A stretch of DNA of 64,000 bases, from contig NZ_NNRM01000048.1 in assembly GCF_002252525.1 (NCBI RefSeq), positions 124,001-188,000 on the forward strand, in the 5' to 3' direction. Source of the stretch: Brucella pseudogrignonensis (GTDB lineage: Bacteria; Pseudomonadota; Alphaproteobacteria; Rhizobiales; Rhizobiaceae). Within the stretch, counting starts at the first letter, position 1; each line of letters begins with the position of its first letter. Positions 35,020 through 43,352 of the stretch are shown here, piece by piece. Under the pieces are notes generated by a model. That model had not been told where the DNA came from and did no database searches. It was given only the letters and a program-made list of their open reading frames with translations. The position numbers were made by a program, and so were the translations under genes.

Positions 35020-35736
35020 ATGCAGTTTGTGAATACCTTTGATCTTTATCCATTCCTCGACACGGCGGTGAGCTTCACCGCCGCGTTCATCTTTGGCACG
35101 ATGATCGGCGCCGAACGTCAATATCGCCAGAGAACTGCTGGATTGCGTACCAACGCGCTTGTTGCGCTGGGGGCAGCTGCTTTCGTTGATCTGGCTGCGC
35201 GTCTTGCAGGTAGCGCCGAGGCGTTGCGTGTTATCGCTTATGTCGTTTCTGGCGTCGGGTTTCTGGGCGCAGGCGTCATAATGAAAGAGGGCATGAACGT
35301 CCGTGGGCTGAACACAGCTGCGACGCTCTGGTGCTCAGCAGCTGTTGGTGCCTGCGCAGGCACAGACATGCTGGCGGAAGCTGCCCTTCTGACCCTATAC
35401 GTTTTGCTGGGAAATACGTTATTGCGACCGCTCGTTAATCTCATCAACCGTATTCCAATTGATGAGCAGGCGTTGGAGCAGACCTATGAGGTGCGCGTTA
35501 TTGCATCTCATCAGGCCATGGAAGAAATGCGCAAATTGCTAGTCGAGAAGCTGGACGAGGCGAAATACCCGGTCGGAGATGTCGAAATCACGGATCGCAA
35601 CGCCGAGACTGTCGAAATTTTGGCAACCCTCGTCAGCACATCGATTGACCCGGAGGAAATCGATGCCGTTACGCATTTCATGGAGAAGCAACCCGGTGTG
35701 TTTTATGCAGGTTGGGAAGGCAGTTCGAAGGACTGA
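35020..35736 (+). CDS. mgtC: MgtC/SapB-family membrane protein
   Basis: A 238-residue protein. Four hydrophobic segments lie in the first ~135 residues. The family motif GTMIGAERQYRQRTAGLRTNALVALGA is complete in pieces, and GVGFLGAGVIMKEG with LNTAATLWCSAAVG follows. The C-terminal ~95 residues form the soluble ACT-like domain. MgtC proteins support growth in low magnesium and survival in macrophages in several intracellular pathogens, including Brucella. The ATG at 35020 is used; a TTG two codons earlier is possible. It ends right against the convergent Lrp gene (35737). No magnesium-leader element was seen upstream. Confidence 0.88.
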   Translation: MQFVNTFDLYPFLDTAVSFTAAFIFGTMIGAERQYRQRTAGLRTNALVALGAAAFVDLAARLAGSAEALRVIAYVVSGVGFLGAGVIMKEGMNVRGLNTAATLWCSAAVGACAGTDMLAEAALLTLYVLLGNTLLRPLVNLINRIPIDEQALEQTYEVRVIASHQAMEEMRKLLVEKLDEAKYPVGDVEITDRNAETVEILATLVSTSIDPEEIDAVTHFMEKQPGVFYAGWEGSSKD

Positions 35737-36165
35737 CTATCGATCAATCCGCGTCGACAGAATGATAGAAGACATGGTGCGTTCGACACCTTCGAGCGCA
35801 CCAATCTTATCGAGAAAAATATCCAGTTCCTGAATCGACGGCGCTTCGACTACAACAATCATATCAAAATGACCGCTGACCGAGTGAAGTGTTCGGACAG
35901 CCATGATGCTGCGAAGTGCTGTTTCAACCTTCGGCGCGAACTTCGGAAGCGCTGTCACCAGCACATGCGCGCGCACCAGATCGCGCTCAAATTCAGGAGC
36001 GATTCGAACGGTATAGCCTTCGATTACACCGCGCTTTTCCAGCTTTTCCAGCCTGCTTTGTACGGTCGTGCGCGACACGCCGAGCCTTCTTGCAAGGTCG
36101 GCGGTTGAGGCGCGGGCGTTCTCGCGCAGCAGGGCTATAAGGGTCAGGTCAGCATTTGTCGTCAT
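35737..36165 (-). CDS. Lrp/AsnC-family transcriptional regulator
   Basis: A 142-residue regulator. The N-terminal winged helix-turn-helix spans about residues 3-60 (LIALLRENARASTADLARRLGVSRTTVQSRLEKLE), and the C-terminal RAM domain covers about 65-140. The ATG at 36165 gives the normal family N-terminus; the upstream in-frame extension is unlike the family. It is divergent from the saccharopine/lysine dehydrogenase-like gene across 137 bp, the usual arrangement of an Lrp-type regulator with its amino-acid catabolic target. Lysine or another amino acid is the likely effector, by inference. Confidence 0.88.
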   Translation of the reverse strand: MTTNADLTLIALLRENARASTADLARRLGVSRTTVQSRLEKLEKRGVIEGYTVRIAPEFERDLVRAHVLVTALPKFAPKVETALRSIMAVRTLHSVSGHFDMIVVVEAPSIQELDIFLDKIGALEGVERTMSSIILSTRIDR

Positions 36166-36302
36166 AATGCATATTAGATACGTCATATAGCACAAACAAA
36201 CAACGTGAAATCGTCAGTTTAAATGCTTCTTTTCGCCGAAATTTGTGAGATTCTTTATCTATCGAAATTGCATTACCCAAACAGACTTATAGGGGAAAAG
36301 AC

Positions 36303-37406
36303 ATGAAAGAGATCGTTGTTGTAGGCGCGGGCAAAATTGGCGCGACCATTGCCGATCTTCTCGCTTCGACGGGTGATTATGCTGTGACGGTTGTTGACCG
36401 TTCGCAGGCACAGCTCGACGCGCTGGATACCGGTGCGGAAGTCAAGACACAGGCTCTCGACATTGCAGATGCTAAGGCTCTTGAAGCCGTTCTCACCGGC
36501 AAATTTGCAGTTCTGAGTGCTGCTCCATTCCAGCTCACCACGCTGATCGCAGAAGCTGCAGCCAAGACCGGCGTGCATTACCTCGATCTTACCGAAGACG
36601 TGGCCAGCACCAAGCGCGTCATGGAATTGGCACAAGATGCAAAGACTGCATTCATTCCGCAGTGTGGTCTGGCTCCAGGCTTCATCTCGATCGTTGCTTA
36701 CGATCTCGCAAAGCGCTTTGACACGCTCGAAAACGTGCGTATGCGCGTTGGCGCTCTGCCAGAGTTCCCATCAAATGCTCTCAACTACAACCTGACCTGG
36801 AGCACAGATGGTCTGATCAACGAGTATATCGAGCCATGTGAAGCCATCGTAAATGGCAAGCTGACCAAGGTTCCAGCTCTTGAAGAGCGCGAAGAATTCT
36901 CGCTCGACGGCGTAACCTATGAAGCATTCAACACTTCGGGCGGTCTCGGCACACTTTGCGACACGCTCGAAGGCAAAGTTCGCACGCTCAACTACCGCAC
37001 GATCCGTTATCCAGGTCACGTAGCGCTGATGAAGGCGCTGCTTAACGATCTTGGCCTGCGTCATCGTCGCGAAGTGCTCAAAGACATCTTTGAAAACGCT
37101 CTGCCAAGCACGCTTCAGGACGTTATCGTCATTTTCGTAACTGTTTCGGGCACCAAGAACGGTCGTCTGGTTCAGGAAACCTATGCGAACAAGGTTTATG
37201 CCAATCAGGTCGGCAAGATCGTTCGTTCGGGCATCCAGATCACGACAGCATCGGCAATCTGCGCCGTGCTCGACATGCTTGCTAAGGGCGAAATTGCACA
37301 GAAGGGCTTTGTTCGTCAGGAAGACATCACGCTTGATGCATTCCTCGCAAACCGCTTCGGCAAAGCCTATGCACAGGACGATCATTCGACGCGTCTCGTT
37401 GCCTGA
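36303..37406 (+). CDS. Saccharopine dehydrogenase-family oxidoreductase (L-lysine 6-dehydrogenase-like)
   Basis: A 367-residue NAD(P) oxidoreductase. The N-terminal Rossmann motif is VVGAGKIGATIADLL; later blocks VHYLDLTED, PQCGLAPGFISIVAYDLA and the C-terminal ITTASAICAVLDMLAKG match the saccharopine dehydrogenase-like group. L-lysine 6-dehydrogenases (known from Agrobacterium and Geobacillus) have this length and plan, and turn lysine into a semialdehyde that cyclises. GGGGAAAAG precedes the ATG at 36303. The divergent Lrp regulator and the following basic-amino-acid-type binding proteins support a lysine role. A true saccharopine reductase cannot be excluded. Confidence 0.78.
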   Translation: MKEIVVVGAGKIGATIADLLASTGDYAVTVVDRSQAQLDALDTGAEVKTQALDIADAKALEAVLTGKFAVLSAAPFQLTTLIAEAAAKTGVHYLDLTEDVASTKRVMELAQDAKTAFIPQCGLAPGFISIVAYDLAKRFDTLENVRMRVGALPEFPSNALNYNLTWSTDGLINEYIEPCEAIVNGKLTKVPALEEREEFSLDGVTYEAFNTSGGLGTLCDTLEGKVRTLNYRTIRYPGHVALMKALLNDLGLRHRREVLKDIFENALPSTLQDVIVIFVTVSGTKNGRLVQETYANKVYANQVGKIVRSGIQITTASAICAVLDMLAKGEIAQKGFVRQEDITLDAFLANRFGKAYAQDDHSTRLVA

Positions 37407-37430
37407 AAGCACCGTTGAGGCCATATCAGA

Positions 37431-37455
37431 CCCGTTGCGCTAAACGCGCAGCGGG
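37431..37455 (+). terminator. Terminator after the lysine dehydrogenase-like gene
   Basis: A 10-bp stem (CCCGTTGCGC with GCGCAGCGGG, one G-T pair) and a TAAAC loop are followed by TTATTTTGCGTTTT. Confidence 0.75.
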
Positions 37456-37569
37456 TTATTTTGCGTTTTGATATGACCAAAGTTGCAATTGAATTTGTTC
37501 GGCTTTGCGGGCAATCCGAACTGTGGACTTCATAAAAAGCCCGTGTCTAACAAGTGGAATAGGGAAGCA

Positions 37570-38331
37570 ATGTTTAAAACAATTTTGCTGGCCGGTCTGG
37601 CCTCCGTCGTTCTGGCAATGCCTGTGCAGGCTAAGGAATGGAAAGAAATTCGTATCGCCAGTGAAGGTGCTTATCCACCCTTCAATTATATGTCGCCAGA
37701 CGGCAAGCTGGTTGGTTTCGACATCGACATTGCCAATGCAGTTTGCGAAGCAATGGAAGCAAAGTGCACAATCGTTGCAAATGACTGGGATGGTATGATC
37801 CCGGGCTTGCAGGCAAACAAGTTCGATGCAGTCATTGCTTCCATGGCCATTACGCCAGAGCGTGAGCAGCAGGTTGCTTTCTCAGAGCGCTATTACACGA
37901 CGCCACTGGCAGTCGTTGTACCGAAAGACACCGACATTGCCTCGCTTGAGCCATCGGCGTTTGATGGCAAGACTGTAGGCGCACAGGCTGGCACAACGCA
38001 AGGCAACTATGCCGATGACGTTTATGGCAAAGCGGGCGCGGATGTGAAGCTTTATCCGACGGCTGACGAAGCTAATGCTGATCTTGAAAGTGGTCGCCTT
38101 GATGCCATTGCTGCTGACAAGTTCCTTGCTGCCGACTGGCTGAAGAAGCAGGGCGCTGATTGCTGCAAGTTCCTTGGCGATATTCCGGGGTCTGAAACCA
38201 AGATCGCTGTTGCTCTGCGCAAGGGTGACGATGATCTGCGTGAACAGTTCAACGCTGCAATCAAAAAGATCCGTGACGACGGTACTTACGAGACAATCCG
38301 CAAGAAGTATTTCGACTTCGATATCTACTGA
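37570..38331 (+). CDS. Basic amino acid-type ABC substrate-binding protein, copy 1
   Basis: A 253-residue family-3 solute-binding protein (lysine/arginine/ornithine or histidine type). The signal peptide ends PVQA-K; EGAYPPFNY, GFDIDIANAVC, DWDGMIPGLQANKFDAVIASM and the aspartate-rich C-terminal lobe (LYPTADEANADLESGRLDA) are typical of ArgT/HisJ-like proteins. The ATG at 37570 follows AGGGAAG; an in-frame ATG far upstream is not used. A second, closely related gene follows at 38458; the two align without gaps. No permease or ATPase gene is adjacent, so it must feed a transporter coded elsewhere. The ligand is inferred to be a basic amino acid. Confidence 0.87.
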   Translation: MFKTILLAGLASVVLAMPVQAKEWKEIRIASEGAYPPFNYMSPDGKLVGFDIDIANAVCEAMEAKCTIVANDWDGMIPGLQANKFDAVIASMAITPEREQQVAFSERYYTTPLAVVVPKDTDIASLEPSAFDGKTVGAQAGTTQGNYADDVYGKAGADVKLYPTADEANADLESGRLDAIAADKFLAADWLKKQGADCCKFLGDIPGSETKIAVALRKGDDDLREQFNAAIKKIRDDGTYETIRKKYFDFDIY

Positions 38332-38340
38332 TAAAATTAT

Positions 38341-38381
38341 CGGACGCCGCCAGATGTTTAACTTGAAACAGGCGGCGTCCG
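38341..38381 (+). terminator. Hairpin between the tandem binding-protein genes
   Basis: An 11-bp perfect stem (CGGACGCCGCC with GGCGGCGTCCG) has a 19-nt loop. It lacks a strong T-run, so it may stabilise the mRNA or end it only partly. Confidence 0.5.
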
Positions 38382-38457
38382 GTGCTTCATTCTATCCATA
38401 ATATTGCGGGCGGGAAACCTGCAAAACAGAACCATAACAACGGTCAAGGGGAATATT

Positions 38458-39219
38458 ATGTTGAAATCAATCCTGTTCGCAGGCGTGGCCTCCATTATCG
38501 CTGCACTTCCAGCGCAAGCCAAAGAATGGAAAGAAATCAAGATCGCAACTGAAGGTGCTTATCCGCCCTTCAATTTTGTTGCGGCTGATGGTTCTTTGCA
38601 GGGACTGGATGTTGATATCGCCAATGCGCTCTGCAAAGCGATGGAAGCCAAATGCACCATCATTGCCAATGACTGGGACGGCATGATTCCGGGTCTTCAG
38701 ACCAATAAGTTTGATGCCGTTATCGCGTCGATGAGTGTGACGGAAGAACGCCAGAAGCAGGTATCCTTTACCGACAAGTATTATTCCACACCACTGTCTG
38801 TTGCGGTTCCGAAAGACAGCCCGATTACAGCGCTCGATGCCGACGCTTTCAAAGGCAAATCAATAGGCGCGCAGGGATCAACCACACAGGGCACTTATGC
38901 GGAAGATGTCTATGGCAAAGCTGGAGCAGACGTAAAACTCTATCCAACAGCCGATGAAGCCAATGCCGATCTTAAAAGCGGTCGTCTTGATGCAGTGATT
39001 TCAGACAAGTTCCCGATTTCCGATTGGATCAAGGGTGACGGTGCTGATTGCTGTAAGCTGATTGGCGATGTGCCTGGTACACAAACAGATACAGCCATTG
39101 CACTGCGTAAGGACGACAACGACCTGCGTGAACAGTTCAACGCGGCTATCAAAAAAATTCGCGATGACGGCACCTATGCGACCATCGTGAAGAAATATTT
39201 CGACTTCGACATTTACTGA
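38458..39219 (+). CDS. Basic amino acid-type ABC substrate-binding protein, copy 2
   Basis: This is the tandem paralogue of the preceding gene, also 253 residues. A gap-free alignment by hand gives 182 identical positions (about 72%). The signal peptide ends PAQA-K, and the same ligand-site blocks are present (EGAYPPFNF, GLDVDIANALC, DWDGMIPGLQTNKFDAV in part). Differences cluster at 41-50, 81-113, 121-134 and 181-212, regions that can tune ligand choice. AAGGGG precedes the ATG at 38458. A terminator follows at 39267. Recent duplication with some divergence is the simplest reading; the two may bind different basic amino acids or opines. Confidence 0.87.
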   Translation: MLKSILFAGVASIIAALPAQAKEWKEIKIATEGAYPPFNFVAADGSLQGLDVDIANALCKAMEAKCTIIANDWDGMIPGLQTNKFDAVIASMSVTEERQKQVSFTDKYYSTPLSVAVPKDSPITALDADAFKGKSIGAQGSTTQGTYAEDVYGKAGADVKLYPTADEANADLKSGRLDAVISDKFPISDWIKGDGADCCKLIGDVPGTQTDTAIALRKDDNDLREQFNAAIKKIRDDGTYATIVKKYFDFDIY

Positions 39220-39266
39220 TCGAAGATATGTGACTTGTAAAAGTCTCCACTCTTTGCTGTATGCGG

Positions 39267-39295
39267 GAGCGCGCTGAAAATCGATCAGCGCGCTC
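39267..39295 (+). terminator. Terminator after the second binding-protein gene
   Basis: An 11-bp perfect stem (GAGCGCGCTGA with TCAGCGCGCTC) precedes TTTCACTT. Confidence 0.75.
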
Positions 39296-39324
39296 TTTCA
39301 CTTCATGGAATTGGCGGGAATACC

Positions 39325-40569
39325 ATGCAGAAACAAGACGTCATTGTACTGGGCGCGGGTATCGTTGGGGTTTCGGCTGCACTTCACCTGCAAGCGCGAG
39401 GGCGGTCGGTTACGCTGATTGATCGTGGTGATCCGGGGCAGGGCACGAGTTTCGGTAATGCCGGTCTAATCGAACGTTCGAGCGTCATTCCCTATTCGTT
39501 TCCGCAAGGTTTCTGGACGCTGTTGCGTTACGGCCTGAATCGCCGTTCAGATGTGCGATACGACCCGTTTTATGTATCGCGAATGGCCCGCTGGCTGTTC
39601 CAATATTGGCGCGAATCTTCGCCAGAGCGCCTGAAAATTGCGACAAACGCTATGTTGCCATTGGTCGAAGCAAGTGTTCATGAGCATGATGCGCTTATTG
39701 CCCAAGCTGGCTGCGAACGACTTGTGCGTGCGCAGGGCTGGATCGAAGTTTTTCGCAATGAAGCAGCTTTCAACGCTGCCGTGCAACGCTTGCCGCAATT
39801 GCAGCAGTTTAATCTGGCCTATGATGTCCTAGATTCAGCGTCGCTGAAACAACGGGAAACAACGCTTGGCGATGTTGCGGGCGGCATTCACTGGCTTGAC
39901 CCAAAAACAATCGTCAATCCGGGTGGCTTGGTTGAAGCTTACGCTGATCTTTTCCGCGCGAATGGGGGCACATTTGTTCATGGAGATGCAGCTTCACTCG
40001 TTGAAAATGGCGATGGCTGGCAGGTAACGACTGAAGAAGGCCCGATAATTGCGCGCGATGTGGTGGTGGCTCTCGGACCGCAATCCGGATTGATCTTCAA
40101 GAAGTTTGGTTACTCAATCCCGCTCGGTATCAAGCGTGGTCATCATATGCATTTTGAAATGCAGGATGATGTGCGGCTCGGTCATACGGTTGTTGATGAA
40201 GAAGCAGGCTATGTACTAGCGCCTGTGGTGCATGGTGTTCGACTTTCAACCGGCATAGAGTTCGCTTCACCAGATGCGCCTGCCAATTTCATTCAACTTA
40301 AACGTGCTGAGAAAGTTGCACGACGTCTTTTGCCGCAACTGGGGACGCCAGTAGAATCCAAGCCGTGGCTCGGTCTGCGCCCGTGCCTGCCGGATATGCG
40401 GCCGGTTATTGGACTCGCACCGCGCCATAAGGGACTATGGTTTGACTTTGGCCATGCTCATCATGGGTTGACGATTGGCCCGGCAAGCGGGCGTCTGCTG
40501 GCCGAATTGATGACCGGTGAGAATACATTTACTGATCCTGCACCATATTCCGCAAAACGGTTTCTCTAA
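39325..40569 (+). CDS. D-amino acid dehydrogenase-like FAD oxidoreductase (DadA family)
   Basis: A 414-residue flavoprotein of the DAO family. The Rossmann motif is VLGAGIVGVSAALHL, with LIDRGDPGQGTSFGNAGLIE in part following, as in DadA. The C-terminal block has GLRPCLPDMRPVIGLAPRH and FGHAHHGLTIGPASGRLLAEL. It oxidatively deaminates a D-amino acid or a related imino acid and passes electrons to the respiratory chain. The ATG at 39325 is preceded by TGGCGGGAATACC, a weak site. It follows two basic-amino-acid-type binding proteins, so D-lysine, D-arginine or a cyclic imino acid from lysine are reasonable substrates, but this is inference. Confidence 0.85.
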   Translation: MQKQDVIVLGAGIVGVSAALHLQARGRSVTLIDRGDPGQGTSFGNAGLIERSSVIPYSFPQGFWTLLRYGLNRRSDVRYDPFYVSRMARWLFQYWRESSPERLKIATNAMLPLVEASVHEHDALIAQAGCERLVRAQGWIEVFRNEAAFNAAVQRLPQLQQFNLAYDVLDSASLKQRETTLGDVAGGIHWLDPKTIVNPGGLVEAYADLFRANGGTFVHGDAASLVENGDGWQVTTEEGPIIARDVVVALGPQSGLIFKKFGYSIPLGIKRGHHMHFEMQDDVRLGHTVVDEEAGYVLAPVVHGVRLSTGIEFASPDAPANFIQLKRAEKVARRLLPQLGTPVESKPWLGLRPCLPDMRPVIGLAPRHKGLWFDFGHAHHGLTIGPASGRLLAELMTGENTFTDPAPYSAKRFL

Positions 40570-40683
40570 TCGCTTTCAATTTTCAGCGAGCGGCCTTGTC
40601 AGGCGCGGCACAGCGGGGGTAAGACTTTAGCCCCGTCAAATCCGCGTTCTGCGGGCAAATCGATCCGGAAAAATCTCGTGAAA

Positions 40684-41721
40684 ATGAAACCTTTGGGCCG
40701 TACAGGCCTCAATGTTACCGAAATCTGTCTCGGCACCATGACCTGGGGCGTACAGAACACTGAAAACGACGCACATCAGCAACTTGATTTCGCTGTCGAT
40801 GCCGGCGTCAATTTTATCGATACCGCTGAAGGTTATGCTATTCCGATGAGCCCGGAAAGCTATGGCAAGACTGAAACCTACATCGGCAACTGGTTCAAGA
40901 AGTCTGGTAAGCGTGATCGCGTTATTCTCGCCAGCAAGATCGCCGGAGGCGGTCGCCAGGAGTGGATTCGTGGCGGTGCAAAGCCAAGCCGCGCAAGTGT
41001 TACTGAGGCAGTCAACGACAGCTTGAAGAGACTGCAGACCGATTACATCGACCTCTATCAGATTCACTGGCCATCGCGTCCGCATTATCATTTCGGTCAG
41101 GGCTGGGGTTTTGATCCCTCCCATGTTGACCCAAAGGCTGAACGTGAACAGATTCATGATGTTCTGCTCGGCCTTGAAGATGCGGTTCGCGCAGGCAAGA
41201 TTCATCACGTCGGTCTTTCCAACGAAACGGCTTGGGGTACGATGCAATGGCTGAAGATTGCTGAAGAGCACAATCTGCCACGTATGGCGTCTATCCAGAA
41301 TGAATATGGTCTGCTGCAGCGTGAATTTGATCATGACATGGCAGAAGTATCGCTGTTTGAGCAAGTTGGTTTGCTTGCCTATTCAACGCTTGCTGCAGGT
41401 GTTCTAACCGGCAAATATCTAGGCGGGAAAATCCCCGAAGGATCACGCGCTTCGGTGACAGATGGCGGCCTTTGGCGTGATAATTCCTATTCGGAACCGG
41501 CAATTCGCGCTTACATCGATATTGCTAAGAAGTATGGGCTCGATATTGCGCAGATGGCGATTGCGTTTTCGTCTTCGAGACCTTTCATGACATCTGTCAT
41601 TATCGGCGCCACGTCTGTCGAACAGCTGAAGATCGATATTGCTGCAAGCGAAGTGACGCTTTCAGCAGAAATGCTGGCAGACATTGAAAAAGTCTACCGC
41701 TCTCATCCGCGTCCACTTTGA
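40684..41721 (+). CDS. Aldo/keto reductase (Tas-like)
   Basis: A 345-residue NADP-dependent aldo/keto reductase resembling E. coli Tas. The catalytic tetrad is visible as Asp and Tyr in NFIDTAEGYAI, Lys in ILASKIAGG and His in YQIHWPSRP. The nucleotide-binding C-terminal part has SSRPFMTSVIIGATSVEQLK. Tas-like length and the inserted HFGQGWGFDPSHVDP loop agree with that subgroup. The ATG at 40684 is used; a GTG two codons upstream (40678) is closer to GGAAAA and may be the true start. The gene is followed by a terminator and stands alone. The physiological substrate is unknown. Confidence 0.88.
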   Translation: MKPLGRTGLNVTEICLGTMTWGVQNTENDAHQQLDFAVDAGVNFIDTAEGYAIPMSPESYGKTETYIGNWFKKSGKRDRVILASKIAGGGRQEWIRGGAKPSRASVTEAVNDSLKRLQTDYIDLYQIHWPSRPHYHFGQGWGFDPSHVDPKAEREQIHDVLLGLEDAVRAGKIHHVGLSNETAWGTMQWLKIAEEHNLPRMASIQNEYGLLQREFDHDMAEVSLFEQVGLLAYSTLAAGVLTGKYLGGKIPEGSRASVTDGGLWRDNSYSEPAIRAYIDIAKKYGLDIAQMAIAFSSSRPFMTSVIIGATSVEQLKIDIAASEVTLSAEMLADIEKVYRSHPRPL

Positions 41722-41731
41722 TTAAAAACCG

Positions 41732-41755
41732 GCCAGCCACATCTTTGTGGCTGGC
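41732..41755. terminator. Terminator between aldo/keto reductase and phosphoesterase genes
   Basis: A 9-bp perfect stem (GCCAGCCAC with GTGGCTGGC) is followed by TTTTA on the plus strand and preceded by an A-run. It lies between convergent genes and can serve both. Confidence 0.8.
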
Positions 41756-41757
41756 TT

Positions 41758-42276
41758 TTATCCTTTAAGCTGTATCTCGTGCTTTACGTGCCATTCATCG
41801 ATCGGCGTCTCGCTTGATGAACTCACGATCACCAGCCGGTCGAAGCGCAGCTTTCTACCTGAAAGCTCTTTGGCAAGCCGCTGCATTTCCGTTTGTTTCT
41901 GCGTTGTATCCTCAACACCATAAGCCAATGAGACATGCGGCATGAAGCTCTGCAAGCTGGCCTCGCCGGATATTTCAAGCGAATCTTGTTTCAGGCGCAT
42001 CAGCGCCGGTGCTTTTTCAAGCGCTGCGTAGAAAGAGCGAAAATAGGCTTCGCTTCCCGTTACATCCTCAATCAAAAGTTCAAACGGTTTGCGGCCGATC
42101 GCAAGGCTTACCACCTGTGGAAGAAGCTCTTCTGCAGATCGATTCATATCCGGTACGAGCGTTGCGTGCGGCTCAAATACCGGTGAGTTAAATAGCCCGC
42201 TCAAATCCCGTACGATTTTCTCAAGGAAAACAAGATCATCATGCGCGGGGCGCAGCCAGATAGAATGATCGGACAT
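41758..42276 (-). CDS. 2H-phosphoesterase (cyclic phosphodiesterase/2'-5' RNA ligase-like)
   Basis: A 172-residue member of the 2H superfamily. The two H-x-T/S motifs are PHATLVP (near residue 37) and PHVSLAYG (near residue 113); these His residues act in cyclic phosphodiester cleavage. Relatives open 2',3'-cyclic or 1'',2''-cyclic phosphates of nucleotides or ADP-ribose. The start ATG at 42276 directly follows the TGA of the LacI gene (TGAATG), so it is translated with it and belongs to the ABC importer operon. Pairing of such an enzyme with a solute importer suggests a cyclic or diester phosphate substrate, which is inference. Confidence 0.78.
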   Translation of the reverse strand: MSDHSIWLRPAHDDLVFLEKIVRDLSGLFNSPVFEPHATLVPDMNRSAEELLPQVVSLAIGRKPFELLIEDVTGSEAYFRSFYAALEKAPALMRLKQDSLEISGEASLQSFMPHVSLAYGVEDTTQKQTEMQRLAKELSGRKLRFDRLVIVSSSSETPIDEWHVKHEIQLKG

Positions 42277-43350
42277 TCAGGGTTTGCTTCCGTTAGAAGA
42301 ATTTTCCGTTTTAAGCGGGCGCACGCTGCCTCGCAAAATAAGTGGAGTGTCGATCATCACCATCTGTGGCGGCTCGTTGGGTGCACTTTGTCGTTCATCA
42401 AGCATACGGATGATTTCAGCAGACAGGCGTTCGGCATTCTGGTCGAAGGTTGTGAGACGATATGCGCCCCATCGTGCTTCGGTGACATTATCAAATCCGA
42501 TCACCGACAGGTCTTCCGGAATCGAAAGATTAAAAACGTCGCGTGCGCAATCAATCAGGCCAAATGCCATCAGATCATTGACGCAAAATACTGCCTCAAC
42601 ACGGTCGCGCTCACTCAGAAGAAGCGACGCTGCAGCAAAGCCGCCATCGTAGTCAGTCAGTTCTCCGCGCTGTACGCTGACATCTAGGCCTAAGTTTTTA
42701 GAGCGAGCAACGTAGGCTTCTTCGCGTTCCAGCAGATTGGGGCTGCGAACATTTGATGTCACAAGCCCGAGCCTTTTCATGCCGCGCGCGGCAAACACAT
42801 CGACAGCTGTTTCCGCCGCTTGTTTATTATTGATCCGGATATGGTCAGGACCATCTTCGTTACGGCCCACAACGATCAGCGTATGACCGTTGCGCTGGGC
42901 CAACTCGACAAACGACGATGACGGCATCCCAGACAGAACGACAGTCGCTTCGGCCCGATAACGAAGAAGCGTCTGGTGGGCCGCGGAGAGATTCTCGCCG
43001 TGCTGACCGGTTGGGATCAGCACCGGCACGCTGCCACGCGCCGTCAATCGACGTGATAGGGCCGCGATCTGGCGTGAGCGAAAAGGACTTGCCGGATCGG
43101 CTGCGATCATGCCGACGATGCGGCTACGCTTGGCAAGCAGGCCGCGCGCTAGATCATTGACCTGATACCCAAGTTTTTCAGCTGCCTTCAGCACTTTCTC
43201 ACGCGTTGAGGGAGATACGCTGGCTCCGGGCGTAAAGGTGCGAGAGACCGCCGAGCGAGAGACGCCCGCTTCCACTGCAACTTCATGTGCACTGATGAAA
43301 CGCGGTTGGTTTTCGGGAATCTCGTCCTGAAAACGATCTTTGTCGGCCAT
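42277..43350 (-). CDS. LacI-family transcriptional regulator
   Basis: A 357-residue regulator. After an 18-residue leader, the LacI helix-turn-helix and hinge helix are at about residues 19-75 (ISAHEVAVEAGVSRSAVSRTF, then LGYQVNDLARGL). A periplasmic-binding-protein-like effector domain follows (RIVGMIAADPASPF, CVNDLMAFGLIDCA, LSVIGFDNV). It binds a sugar or sugar-like inducer in most relatives. It starts 2 bp after the permease stop and abuts the 2H-phosphoesterase, so it is inside the importer operon and probably represses it. Three TGCACA-type palindromes near the importer promoters are candidate operators. Confidence 0.9.
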   Translation of the reverse strand: MADKDRFQDEIPENQPRFISAHEVAVEAGVSRSAVSRTFTPGASVSPSTREKVLKAAEKLGYQVNDLARGLLAKRSRIVGMIAADPASPFRSRQIAALSRRLTARGSVPVLIPTGQHGENLSAAHQTLLRYRAEATVVLSGMPSSSFVELAQRNGHTLIVVGRNEDGPDHIRINNKQAAETAVDVFAARGMKRLGLVTSNVRSPNLLEREEAYVARSKNLGLDVSVQRGELTDYDGGFAAASLLLSERDRVEAVFCVNDLMAFGLIDCARDVFNLSIPEDLSVIGFDNVTEARWGAYRLTTFDQNAERLSAEIIRMLDERQSAPNEPPQMVMIDTPLILRGSVRPLKTENSSNGSKP

Positions 43351-43352
43351 AG

